In this document: positions 37,001 through 43,743 of the stretch, in pieces
Layout of the letters: each line of letters starts with the position of its first letter
Numbering within the stretch: position 1 is the first letter of the stretch
NCBI GenBank assembly: GCA_018671895.1
Contig: JABHGV010000034.1
Coordinates: forward strand, 1 to 60,230
DNA: 60,230 nucleotides
Source of the DNA: Rhodospirillaceae bacterium
GTDB taxonomy: Bacteria > Pseudomonadota > Alphaproteobacteria > Rhodospirillales > JABHCV01
Direction: 5' to 3'
Notes under the pieces: model-generated
Told to the model about the DNA's origin: nothing
Databases searched by the model: none
The model's input: the letters and a program-made list of their open reading frames with translations, nothing else
Translations under genes and position numbers: made by a program

Positions 37001-38176
37001 GGCTTCTTCGGCAGCGGCGATGGCTTCCGGCGTTCCTTCGGCTTCGGCTGCTGCTGCTGCTGCTTCGGCTGCAGCGGCGGCGGCTTCTGCCTCGGCGGCT
37101 GCGGCGGCGGCTTCTGCCTCGGCTGCTTCGGCCTCGGCTGTTGCCGCTTCGGCCTCGGCTTCCGCCTCGTCGGCTTTTTCGGCGTCTTCCGCGGCTTTTT
37201 CCGTCGCCCGGCTGGACGCTGCTGTGGACAGGGTGGTCAGGGTCGCACCGAAATTCTCTTGAATTTGTTGCTCGTTAAACACCACCGGTGGCGGCGGTGC
37301 CTGAAGAGAACTGGTCATCTGCACCGTCGCGCCGACCTGACTGAGGGTTACCGTGCCGCCCTGATTGGTGACTGCCAACTGGCCGACGAAGGAATTGCCA
37401 AAGGCATCGATTTCCGGCAGCAGCGAAATGGTGTTTTCGGCGCCTTCCTGCGCCGCGCGTCCGGCGACCTTGGTGCCGCGAATACCGATGGTGGCGACCG
37501 GTGTCGTCACGGTCATGGAATCGGGTCCGGTCTTGGCGATCTGGCCGCTGACGAACGAAAACACGCCCTGTACCAGATTGGCGTTAAACGCTCCTTCCTG
37601 GGTGCCCGGATCATAAACCATCTCGTCGATGACCATGCGGCCGTCTTCGCCCAGCGAGAAGGTTGTTTCATCGACGAAGGTAATGCCGATGGCGGCGCCC
37701 TTGCCGGTCTCAATCGTGTCGCCTTCGAAAATGCTGTCGCCCTTGCTCAAGGTTACACGGGTGCCGTCGGTGTGGATTGCTTCGACCAGCCCGTCGGTGG
37801 CCTCGACCTTGCCGATGGGCTCGTTGCCGGTTTCCGTCTGGGCGATCTGAACGGGGCCACCCATATTTTGTGCAACAACGCCCGGCGCAATCGGACCGGC
37901 GAGCTTTTGCGCCAGTTCAGCTGAAATCACCGCGCCTTGGTCGGTCATCAGATCGGGCGGGTTTTCCAGGGTGTAAAAGTCGCGGATCAGAATTTGCGTG
38001 CCGTCTGCACCGGTCAGCAACAGGTCGGGGCCTTGGGGCGAGAAATCGGCTTTCAGCAGCCATGCATCGCCAGGCACCACAAGCGCCGCACCATCGACGG
38101 CCTGAAGGACCAGAACGGAGCTTTGCTCGTTGCCTTGCGGGCCTTCAAACGACTGGCGAAACGCTGCCTGCTCCAA
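34085..38176 (-). CDS. Large FecR/RTX-like exported protein with seven propeller-type repeats
   Basis: A 1363-residue, acidic, low-Cys protein. Order: N-terminal region without signal peptide; FecR-type domain (about 120-290, with TTPVATIGIRGTK); Ala/Glu-rich helical tract (325-455); Gly/Pro/Asp-rich linker (455-580); one RTX-like stretch (IIDGGAGTDT near 601); seven repeats of about 55 residues (671-1060), each with a core like FQVNTY...GGF..W.S...G.YGQ.; then two copies of a VSNTETITGG unit (1104-1158) and a Gly/Asn/Thr-rich C-terminus. The lack of a signal peptide and the acidic, hydrophobic tail suggest type I secretion, as in LapA-like adhesins. Start TTG with AGGGGAA ahead. A surface adhesin or secreted binder is likely; no type I exporter is adjacent. 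Confidence 0.85.
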   Translation of the reverse strand: MEQAAFRQSFEGPQGNEQSSVLVLQAVDGAALVVPGDAWLLKADFSPQGPDLLLTGADGTQILIRDFYTLENPPDLMTDQGAVISAELAQKLAGPIAPGVVAQNMGGPVQIAQTETGNEPIGKVEATDGLVEAIHTDGTRVTLSKGDSIFEGDTIETGKGAAIGITFVDETTFSLGEDGRMVIDEMVYDPGTQEGAFNANLVQGVFSFVSGQIAKTGPDSMTVTTPVATIGIRGTKVAGRAAQEGAENTISLLPEIDAFGNSFVGQLAVTNQGGTVTLSQVGATVQMTSSLQAPPPPVVFNEQQIQENFGATLTTLSTAASSRATEKAAEDAEKADEAEAEAEAATAEAEAAEAEAAAAAAEAEAAAAAAEAAAAAAEAEGTPEAIAAAEEAAAAAEAAAAEAEAAAVEAQAQAAEAEAAQAVAETAQAEAQAAQQQAQAAANDLAAQTQAFGSFGGPDGGPAPGEGEQGGPPDGGPDGGPDAGPDGSPDGGPDDGGGLFGVGEDGNTFFGSDGDGDDGLFGGPGDDLFGGPDDGGFNDPETEGNPYDFSTDPNKRSDPKDDDDDEPPPTPPKTEPPETGVNSIIGTSADDVLVSTSDNDIIDGGAGTDTVVFAGNLAGYSLALDPVVGGATVIDTAPATSGDDGVDTLVNVEKLEFDDTTLTLSRGDGEFLVNTVTNGEQEFPQALSLADGGFLITYRGVDADSSGILGKLYDSAGNPLGLEFQINSETTGIQSNTYYNSDNTIALADGGFAVGWHSYQQDVSDGGWAAMTRFFDANGTAVTDEIVLNTYTASEQAHVTIIQLTSGDLVYAWQSLGQDAAATYGIYGQRMNVAGEKIGSEFHISTTTASTQYQPTLVALDNGGFASFWTSDGQTGGNGTAEIIGQIYNSTASKIGGEFQVNTYVTSSQHFPNVIQLSNDNIVVAWQSVSQDGNQGGVYGQIMTEAGAFVGVEFQLSTATYGEQGAPRMAALENGGFIATWHDGVNGNDFDNTAQIFDSTGGKVGTEFRINSYLANDQTWPDVTVTEDGGFITTWQSDLQDGNLSGVYAQRFDADGNATGTTTLTGTVANEDVTLSDKATSTHVDLGGGTDSLTLADATNFIAVSNTETITGGTGNDTVTTTTALSGDSVDLGDGTDTLKLTDGPNSVTVSNTETITGGADSDSITINGTTSATITGGTSGDNFYLAGTSAGQTLRYATKFDGATVTDSLTGRDMIYGYTEGQDSIGIAGSLAAIIDDSGGAADGTITWAATNGIADFTNDTHEALFITDGVSNFAGLMAQSGVPTIIANFINGIGISTDAESDGLIAYSTTNAGSGYGGGVFLFEENGTTLNNVSANELTYIATIDSTVVTSNITSDIDIVS

Positions 38177-38514
38177 ATTAATTCCCCTGATTTAACATAA
38201 AAAGAACCCTAATCATTTTTCAGATTCCCACAGACCTCTAAACAATTGGTAACCAAAGGTAGCTGTGAATCAATTCTGCAGCAAGCAAGCCCTTTGAAGG
38301 CCTTAGCGACTCAATATTTAATTTGAACGATTAAAAAGGGGGAAGAGACTACGGATTTTTCTATAGGATAAAACAATGCAAATCGAGATATCTATAGTTA
38401 ATGCCTATAGTACGATAGAGAAATATTCTTAGTATCGCATATGGTCTTATGCCTACTGTTGATCAGGCAGTTCATAAATTTTGTATAAATTTTTATGTGT
38501 GAGGAGGCTAGATC
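38177..38514. other. AT-rich intergenic region between divergent units
   Basis: A 338-base gap between the large FecR/RTX gene (minus) and the thiocyanate-hydrolase-like operon (plus). It is AT-rich and must hold promoters for both. It contains three copies of the palindrome CTATAG (38361, 38392 and 38405). No coding potential with a ribosome site was seen. Confidence 0.6.
38459..38489 (+). promoter_or_regulatory. Possible sigma-70 promoter of the scnB operon
   Basis: TTGATC (38459-38464) and an extended -10 TGTATAAAT (TATAAA at 38484-38489) are separated by 19 bases, slightly long. The site lies 25 bases upstream of the scnB-like start codon, leaving a short leader. Confidence 0.3.
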
Positions 38515-38907
38515 GTGACGTCACATGACACACCGAAGCAGCCACTGGATGTGCCAGCACCGGATACATTTAATCACGACCGATTCAAGAAATCGATGCG
38601 TATCGTCCACGACCTGGGTGGCCAGGATGGCGGGCCGATTACGCAGGAGGAAAGAACCTCGGAACAGTGGGAGGTCAACACATTTGCGATCTGCGAGTGT
38701 CTTTCCTGGCGCGGTGTCTGGACCAACGTGGAGAAACTTCGCCGAGCCACCGACCTGGGGGAAAAGTACCTCGCGGTGCCTTACTCCGGACGCTGGCTGC
38801 TCGCCGCTACGCGGGCGCTAGTTGACAGACAGCACATCACACTGACCGAGTTGACTGAAAAGACCGAAGAGGTGAAAAAACGCTATGAGCAAAAGTCGCC
38901 ACGCTGA
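38515..38907 (+). CDS. scnB: Thiocyanate hydrolase beta subunit-like protein (N-terminal half of nitrile hydratase beta)
   Basis: A 130-residue protein matching the beta subunit of thiocyanate hydrolase. Shared features known from that family: HDLGG (32-36), the block WEVNTFAICECLSWRGVWT (about 60-78) and VPYSGRWLLAATRALVD (about 97-113). In the enzyme (SCN- + 2 H2O to COS + NH3) beta and alpha together equal one nitrile hydratase beta chain and hold the metal-bearing gamma chain. Start is GTG with a perfect AGGAGG. It overlaps scnA by 23 bases. The catalytic gamma gene (scnC) is not in the operon. Homology is strong; activity is open. Confidence 0.85.
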   Translation: MTSHDTPKQPLDVPAPDTFNHDRFKKSMRIVHDLGGQDGGPITQEERTSEQWEVNTFAICECLSWRGVWTNVEKLRRATDLGEKYLAVPYSGRWLLAATRALVDRQHITLTELTEKTEEVKKRYEQKSPR

Positions 38908-39307
38908 GTTAGACGACGCAGGTTTGGGCAAGGCGGCCGGTTCGCCGATGTTCAATCATCCGCGGATTGCCGAAATCGCCAAGGGCGTGGGTGATCCGCA
39001 GTGCTACCAGGGTATGGCTGGCACACCCAGATTCAAGGAGGGGGACCACCTACGAGTCAAGGACAGCCCCGACCTCTTTTATAACCAGACCCCTGGATAC
39101 CTGCGTGGGGTCGCTGGAACCGTTATGGAGCTGGTCTACGAAAGTCCCGCTCCTGAGGACGAAGCCTGGGGACATATCGACAAGGTCGAGTGGTTCTACG
39201 CCTTGTGTTTTCGCCATGAAGACATCTGGGATGATGATTCGTCCGACGGGAATCCTGATGACACGATACATGCCCAGGTTTCCGAACGTTGGCTGGAACC
39301 TGTGTAG
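38885..39307 (+). CDS. scnA: Thiocyanate hydrolase alpha subunit-like protein (C-terminal half of nitrile hydratase beta)
   Basis: A 140-residue protein matching the alpha subunit of thiocyanate hydrolase: GVGDPQCYQGMAG (about 36-48), RFKEGDHLRVKDSPDLFY (about 51-68), the SH3-like GYLRGVAGTV and LVYESPAPEDEA (about 73-97), and VEWFYALCFRHEDIW. These are the nitrile hydratase beta C-terminal SH3-type motifs. It has no metal-binding CxxCSC motif, as expected for this subunit. Order beta-then-alpha agrees with the known scn operon. Translationally coupled to scnB. Confidence 0.85.
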   Translation: MSKSRHAELDDAGLGKAAGSPMFNHPRIAEIAKGVGDPQCYQGMAGTPRFKEGDHLRVKDSPDLFYNQTPGYLRGVAGTVMELVYESPAPEDEAWGHIDKVEWFYALCFRHEDIWDDDSSDGNPDDTIHAQVSERWLEPV

Positions 39308-39346
39308 GGTCCGGTTGTTCAGCGCGCTAGAGAAGCTAAGGACGGA

Positions 39347-39376
39347 ATGGACAGGCAAACGGCAGAACCACGGTAA
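39347..39376 (+). other. Nine-codon open frame with ribosome site in the scnA-DGC spacer
   Basis: An AAGGA site stands 4 bases before an ATG that opens nine codons (MDRQTAEPR) and stops. It lies where the gamma-subunit gene might be expected to begin. It may be a deletion remnant, a tiny leader peptide or chance. Confidence 0.25.
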
Positions 39377-39406
39377 TCGAAATTGTTATTACGGGAGTGT
39401 CATATA

Positions 39407-39883
39407 ATGGCGCGACAAATCGCAGATATCCCCTTGGTCTTCAGCTGCTCGGGTTGTTCCAGCGCTGCCCAAACGACCAACACGCTGGCCTTGCTCCTGG
39501 ATCGGGACGGTGAAGCACAAATGTCCTGCATCGCCGGCGTGGGCGGCGATATACCCAAATTTGTACGTGAGGTCACCTCTGGTCGGCCGATCCTTGGACT
39601 GGATGGCTGTCCGTTGACCTGTGTCCACAACACCCTAAAACGACATGGTGTCGAGCCTGATCGCTACGTGCAATTGCAGAGCCACGGGATAAAAAAGCGT
39701 TACGGACAGGACGCCGAAGCCGAAGACGTGGAGCGGCTCTATCCTAAGATCGTTGAACTGGCCCGGGAGCTTCGCTCGGATACGCTCTCGCCGCAAGGTG
39801 ACGACCCAGAGGCTGTCCATGATAATCAATTGAGAAATTCTTCCTTGGAGGATCAAAAGCTATCCGTCAGGGGAATCCGATGA
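39407..39883 (+). CDS. DGC-family putative zinc-binding protein
   Basis: A 158-residue cysteine-rich protein of the DGC (putative zinc-binding) family. Signature cysteines: CSGCSSAAQ (about 12-20), SCIAGVGGD (about 41-49) and LDGCPLTCV (about 67-75). The last 50 residues are polar and acidic. The family's function is not established; clustered cysteines suggest metal or persulfide binding. The ATG at 39407 follows GGGAG; a farther TTG was rejected. It overlaps the ThDP enzyme gene by 4 bases, so it is coupled to it and may act on the same substrate. Confidence 0.82.
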   Translation: MARQIADIPLVFSCSGCSSAAQTTNTLALLLDRDGEAQMSCIAGVGGDIPKFVREVTSGRPILGLDGCPLTCVHNTLKRHGVEPDRYVQLQSHGIKKRYGQDAEAEDVERLYPKIVELARELRSDTLSPQGDDPEAVHDNQLRNSSLEDQKLSVRGIR

Positions 39884-41643
39884 AATCCGCTACAGCAGAA
39901 CAGCAGGATGTTGTTTCCGTCGAAGGAGAGCTCGGCGACCATCCGCGTAGGATGAAGGGCCAGGAATTCCTGGCGGAGTTACTGCGCCAATCGGGTACGA
40001 AGGCGATATTCTTCGTGCCGACATTCCTTTACCCGACGCTCGTAGAGTTGGCGGAAGATTCCATCAAGCGCGTGCTGTGCCACTCGGAGAAGGCGGCGGC
40101 CTATATGGCCGACGGTTACGCGCAGGCGTCGGGCAAACCGGCAGTCGTGACCACACAGGGCGGTCCCGGTGCGACGAACCTGTACGCCGGCCTGGTTGAT
40201 GCATGGCAGAGCAACACGCCGGTGCTGGCAGTGACGCCGGCTCTTCCCAGTTCGCGCTACCATGGCAATTCCTATCAGGAGGCTTATGTAGACTTCCGGC
40301 CGGTGACCAAGTACGACGCCGAGGTACGGTCGATCGACAGGATGGCGGAGTTCTTCGGCAAGGCCTACCGAGAGATGACCACAGGGGCACCGCGGCCGGT
40401 GCATTTGTATCTCGATGGTGCGTTGGAATCTGCGGAGGCGGAGTTCGACTTCCGGTACTTGGATAAGCGTTACTTTTCCTATCCCGCATTCCGTCCACGA
40501 GCCGATGACGAACTGGTGGAGCAGGCTGTTCGGGAGCTTCACCAAGCTCAGAGCCCGGTGATAGTCTGCGGTCGCGGTACAGTCGTTTCAGGCGCCTGGG
40601 AAGAGATCACGGCACTGGCCGAGCGGCTGGACGTGCCGGTCACCACGACCTTGGGCGGAAAAGGCAGTATCGACGAGCGGCATTCCCTGGCGCTGGGCGT
40701 GACGGGGGCCTACCGGCGACCGACGACCGACCATGTACTCGAAAAAGCCGATCTGGTGCTCAATGTAGGCGGCCATCAGGGCGGGGCGACGACGAACATG
40801 AAGAAGCTGCCAAAGCCAGGGGTACGCGTCATCCATATTGATATCAATCCGGCTCAACCCGGCGCGAACTATCCCAATGTCCTGCCGCTGGTAGGTGATG
40901 CGCGCACAGTGCTGCGACAGATGCTGGACGTCGCGCAATTGGAAGAACAAGGTACGCACAGCGCTTGGGTGGCCGAAGCCCATGACGGGTTGCGTGCGTG
41001 GCGCGAAAGCGAGCGCGTGCATATAGAGGGAAATGCGGTCCCGATCCGACCGGAACAGTTGATGAGTGACCTGGTGAAAGCGTGTCCGGAGAATACCCTT
41101 TACGTCACGGACACGGGCTACGCCGGGACCTGGGCCGGTGCCTTCATGGATCTTCCGGCGGGGAAAAACTTCCTGCACTGCGAGGGCAGTCTGGGCTGGG
41201 CGTTCCCGGCAGCCATGGGGGCCAAGACGGCGGTGCCCGAGCGGACGGTGGTAACAATTACGGGCGACGGTGGATTTTTCTACCACCTCACAGAGCTAGA
41301 GACCGCAGTGCGCAACGGAATCAATCTGGTTACGGTGGTCCTGAACAATCAGGCTATGGCGTTTCAGACACACCTGCTGCGTTCCCTCTGGGCGGGGTCT
41401 CGCGATCTGGACAAGCTATCGGAGTTCGGCATGACGAATTTCGCCGATGTTGCCCGGGGGATGGGTGCATGGGGCGTCCAGGTTACTAACCCCAAAGACA
41501 TCGCAGAAGCCGTGCGCCAAGCGATTGAACTGGACGTGCCGGCCGTAGTGGATGTGCTCATCGATCCGTCTGCTGTGGCGCCCGTGGCGGTCATGGCTGG
41601 TCAGGGAAGTCGCAGTAATGTGCGCCCTGCATCAGCCAAGTAG
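39880..41643 (+). CDS. Thiamine-diphosphate-dependent enzyme, acetolactate-synthase-like
   Basis: A 587-residue ThDP enzyme with the three-domain layout of acetolactate synthase and related decarboxylases/lyases. The cofactor-activating Glu is E70 in CHSEKAAAYMADGYA; GGPGATNLYAG follows near 94; the ThDP/Mg motif GDGGFF...NN is at about 465-490 (TITGDGGFF and VLNNQAM). Specific substrate residues of true acetolactate synthase cannot be confirmed, and no small regulatory subunit is near, so branched-chain amino-acid synthesis is unlikely. It might act on a C1-C3 product linked to the scnBA proteins. Last gene of the operon. Confidence 0.85.
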   Translation: MKSATAEQQDVVSVEGELGDHPRRMKGQEFLAELLRQSGTKAIFFVPTFLYPTLVELAEDSIKRVLCHSEKAAAYMADGYAQASGKPAVVTTQGGPGATNLYAGLVDAWQSNTPVLAVTPALPSSRYHGNSYQEAYVDFRPVTKYDAEVRSIDRMAEFFGKAYREMTTGAPRPVHLYLDGALESAEAEFDFRYLDKRYFSYPAFRPRADDELVEQAVRELHQAQSPVIVCGRGTVVSGAWEEITALAERLDVPVTTTLGGKGSIDERHSLALGVTGAYRRPTTDHVLEKADLVLNVGGHQGGATTNMKKLPKPGVRVIHIDINPAQPGANYPNVLPLVGDARTVLRQMLDVAQLEEQGTHSAWVAEAHDGLRAWRESERVHIEGNAVPIRPEQLMSDLVKACPENTLYVTDTGYAGTWAGAFMDLPAGKNFLHCEGSLGWAFPAAMGAKTAVPERTVVTITGDGGFFYHLTELETAVRNGINLVTVVLNNQAMAFQTHLLRSLWAGSRDLDKLSEFGMTNFADVARGMGAWGVQVTNPKDIAEAVRQAIELDVPAVVDVLIDPSAVAPVAVMAGQGSRSNVRPASAK

Positions 41644-41700
41644 AAACGCCTTTGCAAACCAATTTCACCCCATAACCACTGGCTGCCAAACGCTTACTAT

Positions 41701-41735
41701 TAAAAAAAGGGCTCTCCGGTTAAGGAAAGCCCTTC
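41701..41735. terminator. Bidirectional terminator between the ThDP gene and tRNA-Pro
   Basis: A 7-bp stem AAGGGCT/AGCCCTT (41707-41713 with 41728-41734). On the minus strand it is followed by TTTTTTT, giving a good intrinsic terminator for tRNA-Pro; on the plus strand it is followed by CTTTAT and may also end the ThDP operon. Confidence 0.75.
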
Positions 41736-41741
41736 TTTATA

Positions 41742-41818
41742 TGGTCGGAGCGGCGGGATTCGAACCCACGACCCCTACACCCCCAGTGTAGTGCGCTACC
41801 AGACTGCGCTACGCTCCG
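41742..41818 (-). tRNA. tRNA-Pro (anticodon GGG)
   Basis: Minus-strand cloverleaf: acceptor stem CGGAGCG/CGCTCCG (41812-41818 with 41746-41752), anticodon stem CTACA/TGTAG around the loop CTGGGGG with anticodon GGG, T-loop GGTTCGAATCC, discriminator A and an encoded CCA end (41742-41744). It lies downstream of merR-ihfA, a conserved alphaproteobacterial position. Its 3' end faces the scnBA operon. Confidence 0.95.
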
Positions 41819-41839
41819 ATAGGTCAGTTTCGGGTATAC

Positions 41840-41860
41840 CGAATTACCTTTGGTAATTCG
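41840..41860. repeat. Short palindrome upstream of tRNA-Pro
   Basis: A perfect 9-bp stem (41840-41848 with 41852-41860) with a 3-base loop, 22 bases ahead of tRNA-Pro on the minus strand. Possibly part of the tRNA promoter region or a processing site; no clear role. Confidence 0.4.
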
Positions 41861-41893
41861 TCAGCCCGGTAAAACTGCCCGACTTTAAATATC

Positions 41894-41955
41894 GATTGGA
41901 TTTACAGAATTTCTCAAAATTCACAAAAGAAGGTTTGAGAAATTCTGATCCAATC
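41894..41955. repeat. Long imperfect hairpin between merR and tRNA-Pro
   Basis: Arms 41894-41918 and 41934-41955 pair over 22 bp with one 3-base bulge (TTA) and a 15-base loop. On the minus strand it lies 37 bases beyond the merR stop, so it may stabilise or terminate the ihfA-merR transcript. There is no T-run. Confidence 0.6.
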
Positions 41956-41992
41956 TAGATTTGGCCGCACTATAGGCGACGGGAAAAGTTAT

Positions 41993-42364
41993 TCAAGCCT
42001 TGAGAATATCGCGCAGGTCTTGAAGTTCCCGGGCGATTGACGTCAGCTCCTTGCGCTGTTTTTCATCCATTCCCGAGGCCTCGGGTTGTGCCGCCTCGAC
42101 AGGTTTGGGCAGGTCATCGGCGCTGCCTTCTCGCAGCAGCTTTTGTGCACCCTTGATGGTGTAGCCATTGTCGTGCAGCAGGCTTTGAATACGGCGAATC
42201 AAATCGATATCTTCGGGGCGATAATAACGTCGCCCGCCGCCGCGCTTCATCGGCTTGATATCGGGAAACTTGGTTTCCCAGAATCGCAATACATGTTGTG
42301 GAAGGTCGAGGTCTTTGGCGACTTCGCTGATGGTTCTAAAGGCCGAGGCAGACTTTTCAGTCAT
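41993..42364 (-). CDS. MerR-family transcriptional regulator
   Basis: A 123-residue regulator with an N-terminal winged helix-turn-helix ([31 protein letters not shown] and [13 protein letters not shown]) and a C-terminal helix. No effector-binding cysteines or metal site. The FWETKFP variant is the form found after ihfA in alphaproteobacteria; its role there is not well defined. It follows ihfA by 15 bases. Confidence 0.93.
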   Translation of the reverse strand: MTEKSASAFRTISEVAKDLDLPQHVLRFWETKFPDIKPMKRGGGRRYYRPEDIDLIRRIQSLLHDNGYTIKGAQKLLREGSADDLPKPVEAAQPEASGMDEKQRKELTSIARELQDLRDILKA

Positions 42365-42379
42365 GGTCTTGGGACCGCG

Positions 42380-42694
42380 CTATTCTGATGAGCCGGGAAT
42401 TCGCTTTTCGTTAATGCTGTTTTTCAGAACCTGTGAAGGACGAAAGACCAGCACCTTGCGCGGCAGAATAGGAACTTCCTCGCCGGTTTTGGGATTACGG
42501 CCAATACGTTCGCCCTTTTGACGAATGGAAAAACTGCCGAAGGAAGAAATCTTCACGGTCTGACCGCTGGCCAGAGCATCCGACATGTGTGTCAGAACCG
42601 ATTCCAGCAAATCAGTTGATTCACTGCGCGACAAACCGACTCCCTGATAAACGGATTCACCCAGTTGTGCTCTCGTTACAGTCCGTCCAGCCAT
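42380..42694 (-). CDS. ihfA: Integration host factor alpha subunit
   Basis: A 104-residue DNA-bending protein of the HU/IHF family. Helical dimerisation part at 1-45, beta-arm with [24 protein letters not shown] (about 50-75) including the intercalating Pro-bearing arm region. Works as a heterodimer with IhfB and supports sigma-54 promoters such as those of NtrC. Position after fabH is conserved. Confidence 0.93.
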   Translation of the reverse strand: MAGRTVTRAQLGESVYQGVGLSRSESTDLLESVLTHMSDALASGQTVKISSFGSFSIRQKGERIGRNPKTGEEVPILPRKVLVFRPSQVLKNSINEKRIPGSSE

Positions 42695-42780
42695 GTTCTG
42701 ATCACCCCTTATATAAGCAATGAATGAAGCGTATCGCCCTCAAAGAAATCCGTCAATATCAAAGGTTTAGAATCGACTTC

Positions 42781-43743
42781 TTACATACGAACCAGAGCCG
42801 AGCCCCAGGTGAAGCCGCCGCCCATGGCTTCCATCAGAATCAGCTGTCCAGGTTTGATGCGGCCATCCTTGACGGCAACATCCAGAGCCAGAGGAATGGA
42901 GGCCGCAGATGTGTTGGCGTGGCGGTCAACGGTAATAACGACGCGGTCTTCGCCAAGTTTTAGTTTACGCGCCGTGCCCGACAGGATACGTAGATTCGCC
43001 TGATGCGGGACCAGCCAGTCGATATCGTCACGGCTCAAATTATTCGCCGCCAGCGCTTCATCAGCCACCGCCGCCAGATTGACAACGGCATGGCGGAAAA
43101 CCTCTTTTCCCGACATGCGTATGTTACCGACGGTGCCGGTCGTCGACGGGCCGCCATCAACGTATAGCAAATCGTTATAGCGCCCATCGGAATGCAGATG
43201 GGTCGACAGAATGACTGACGTATCATCGATGGCGCGATCCAAAAGAACCGCAGCACCGCCATCGCCGAACAACACGCAAGTTCCCCGGTCTTCCCAATCC
43301 AGAATGCGTGAGAAAATTTCAGCGCCAATCACCAGCACTTTTTCGGCCTGTCCGGTGCGAATGAAATTATCACCGACGGCGAGCGCATAGATAAATCCGG
43401 AACAGACCGCCTGAACATCGAAGGCCGCGCCCTTCTCCATTCCCAGCATGGCTTGCACTTTCGTCGCGGTCGACGGAAAGGTCTGGTCTGGCGTCGTCGT
43501 CGCCAGCACGATCATATCGATATCTGATACTTCAGCCCCGGCATGCTTCAGGGCATCAAGGGCGGCCTTGTAGGCAATATCGGAAGTATATTCTCCGTCC
43601 GCCGCAATATGACGCTGGCGGATGCCGGTACGCTCGACAATCCATTCATCGGTAGTATCGACAATGGTTGATAACTCCGCGTTGGTCATCACGCGTTCGG
43701 GCAACCAAGACCCGCAACCAACGATCCGTGAACGAATGCTCAT
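42781..43743 (-). CDS. fabH: 3-oxoacyl-ACP synthase III
   Basis: A 320-residue enzyme that starts fatty-acid synthesis from acetyl-CoA and malonyl-ACP. The Cys-His-Asn triad is seen in AVCSGFIYA (near 112), VPHQANLRI (near 243) and [11 protein letters not shown] (near 273). It overlaps plsX by 4 bases. plsX-fabH coupling links phospholipid and fatty-acid synthesis. Confidence 0.97.
   Translation of the reverse strand: MSIRSRIVGCGSWLPERVMTNAELSTIVDTTDEWIVERTGIRQRHIAADGEYTSDIAYKAALDALKHAGAEVSDIDMIVLATTTPDQTFPSTATKVQAMLGMEKGAAFDVQAVCSGFIYALAVGDNFIRTGQAEKVLVIGAEIFSRILDWEDRGTCVLFGDGGAAVLLDRAIDDTSVILSTHLHSDGRYNDLLYVDGGPSTTGTVGNIRMSGKEVFRHAVVNLAAVADEALAANNLSRDDIDWLVPHQANLRILSGTARKLKLGEDRVVITVDRHANTSAASIPLALDVAVKDGRIKPGQLILMEAMGGGFTWGSALVRM

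Noticed and set aside
36543-37924. Long plus-strand frames opposite the FecR/RTX gene, very rich in Ser/Pro or Gly/Cys/Leu
   Set aside because: Low-complexity readings produced by the Ala/Glu and Gly/Pro/Asp repeats on the minus strand; no start context.
38177-38514. An attachment-site repeat of the tRNA-Pro 3' end as left boundary of the scnB operon
   Set aside because: No copy of the tRNA end was found and no integrase gene is present, so a tRNA-targeted island is not shown.
39880-41643. Naming the ThDP enzyme ilvB/ilvI (acetolactate synthase)
   Set aside because: No small subunit or ilv genes nearby and the context is scnBA-DGC; only the broad family is supported.
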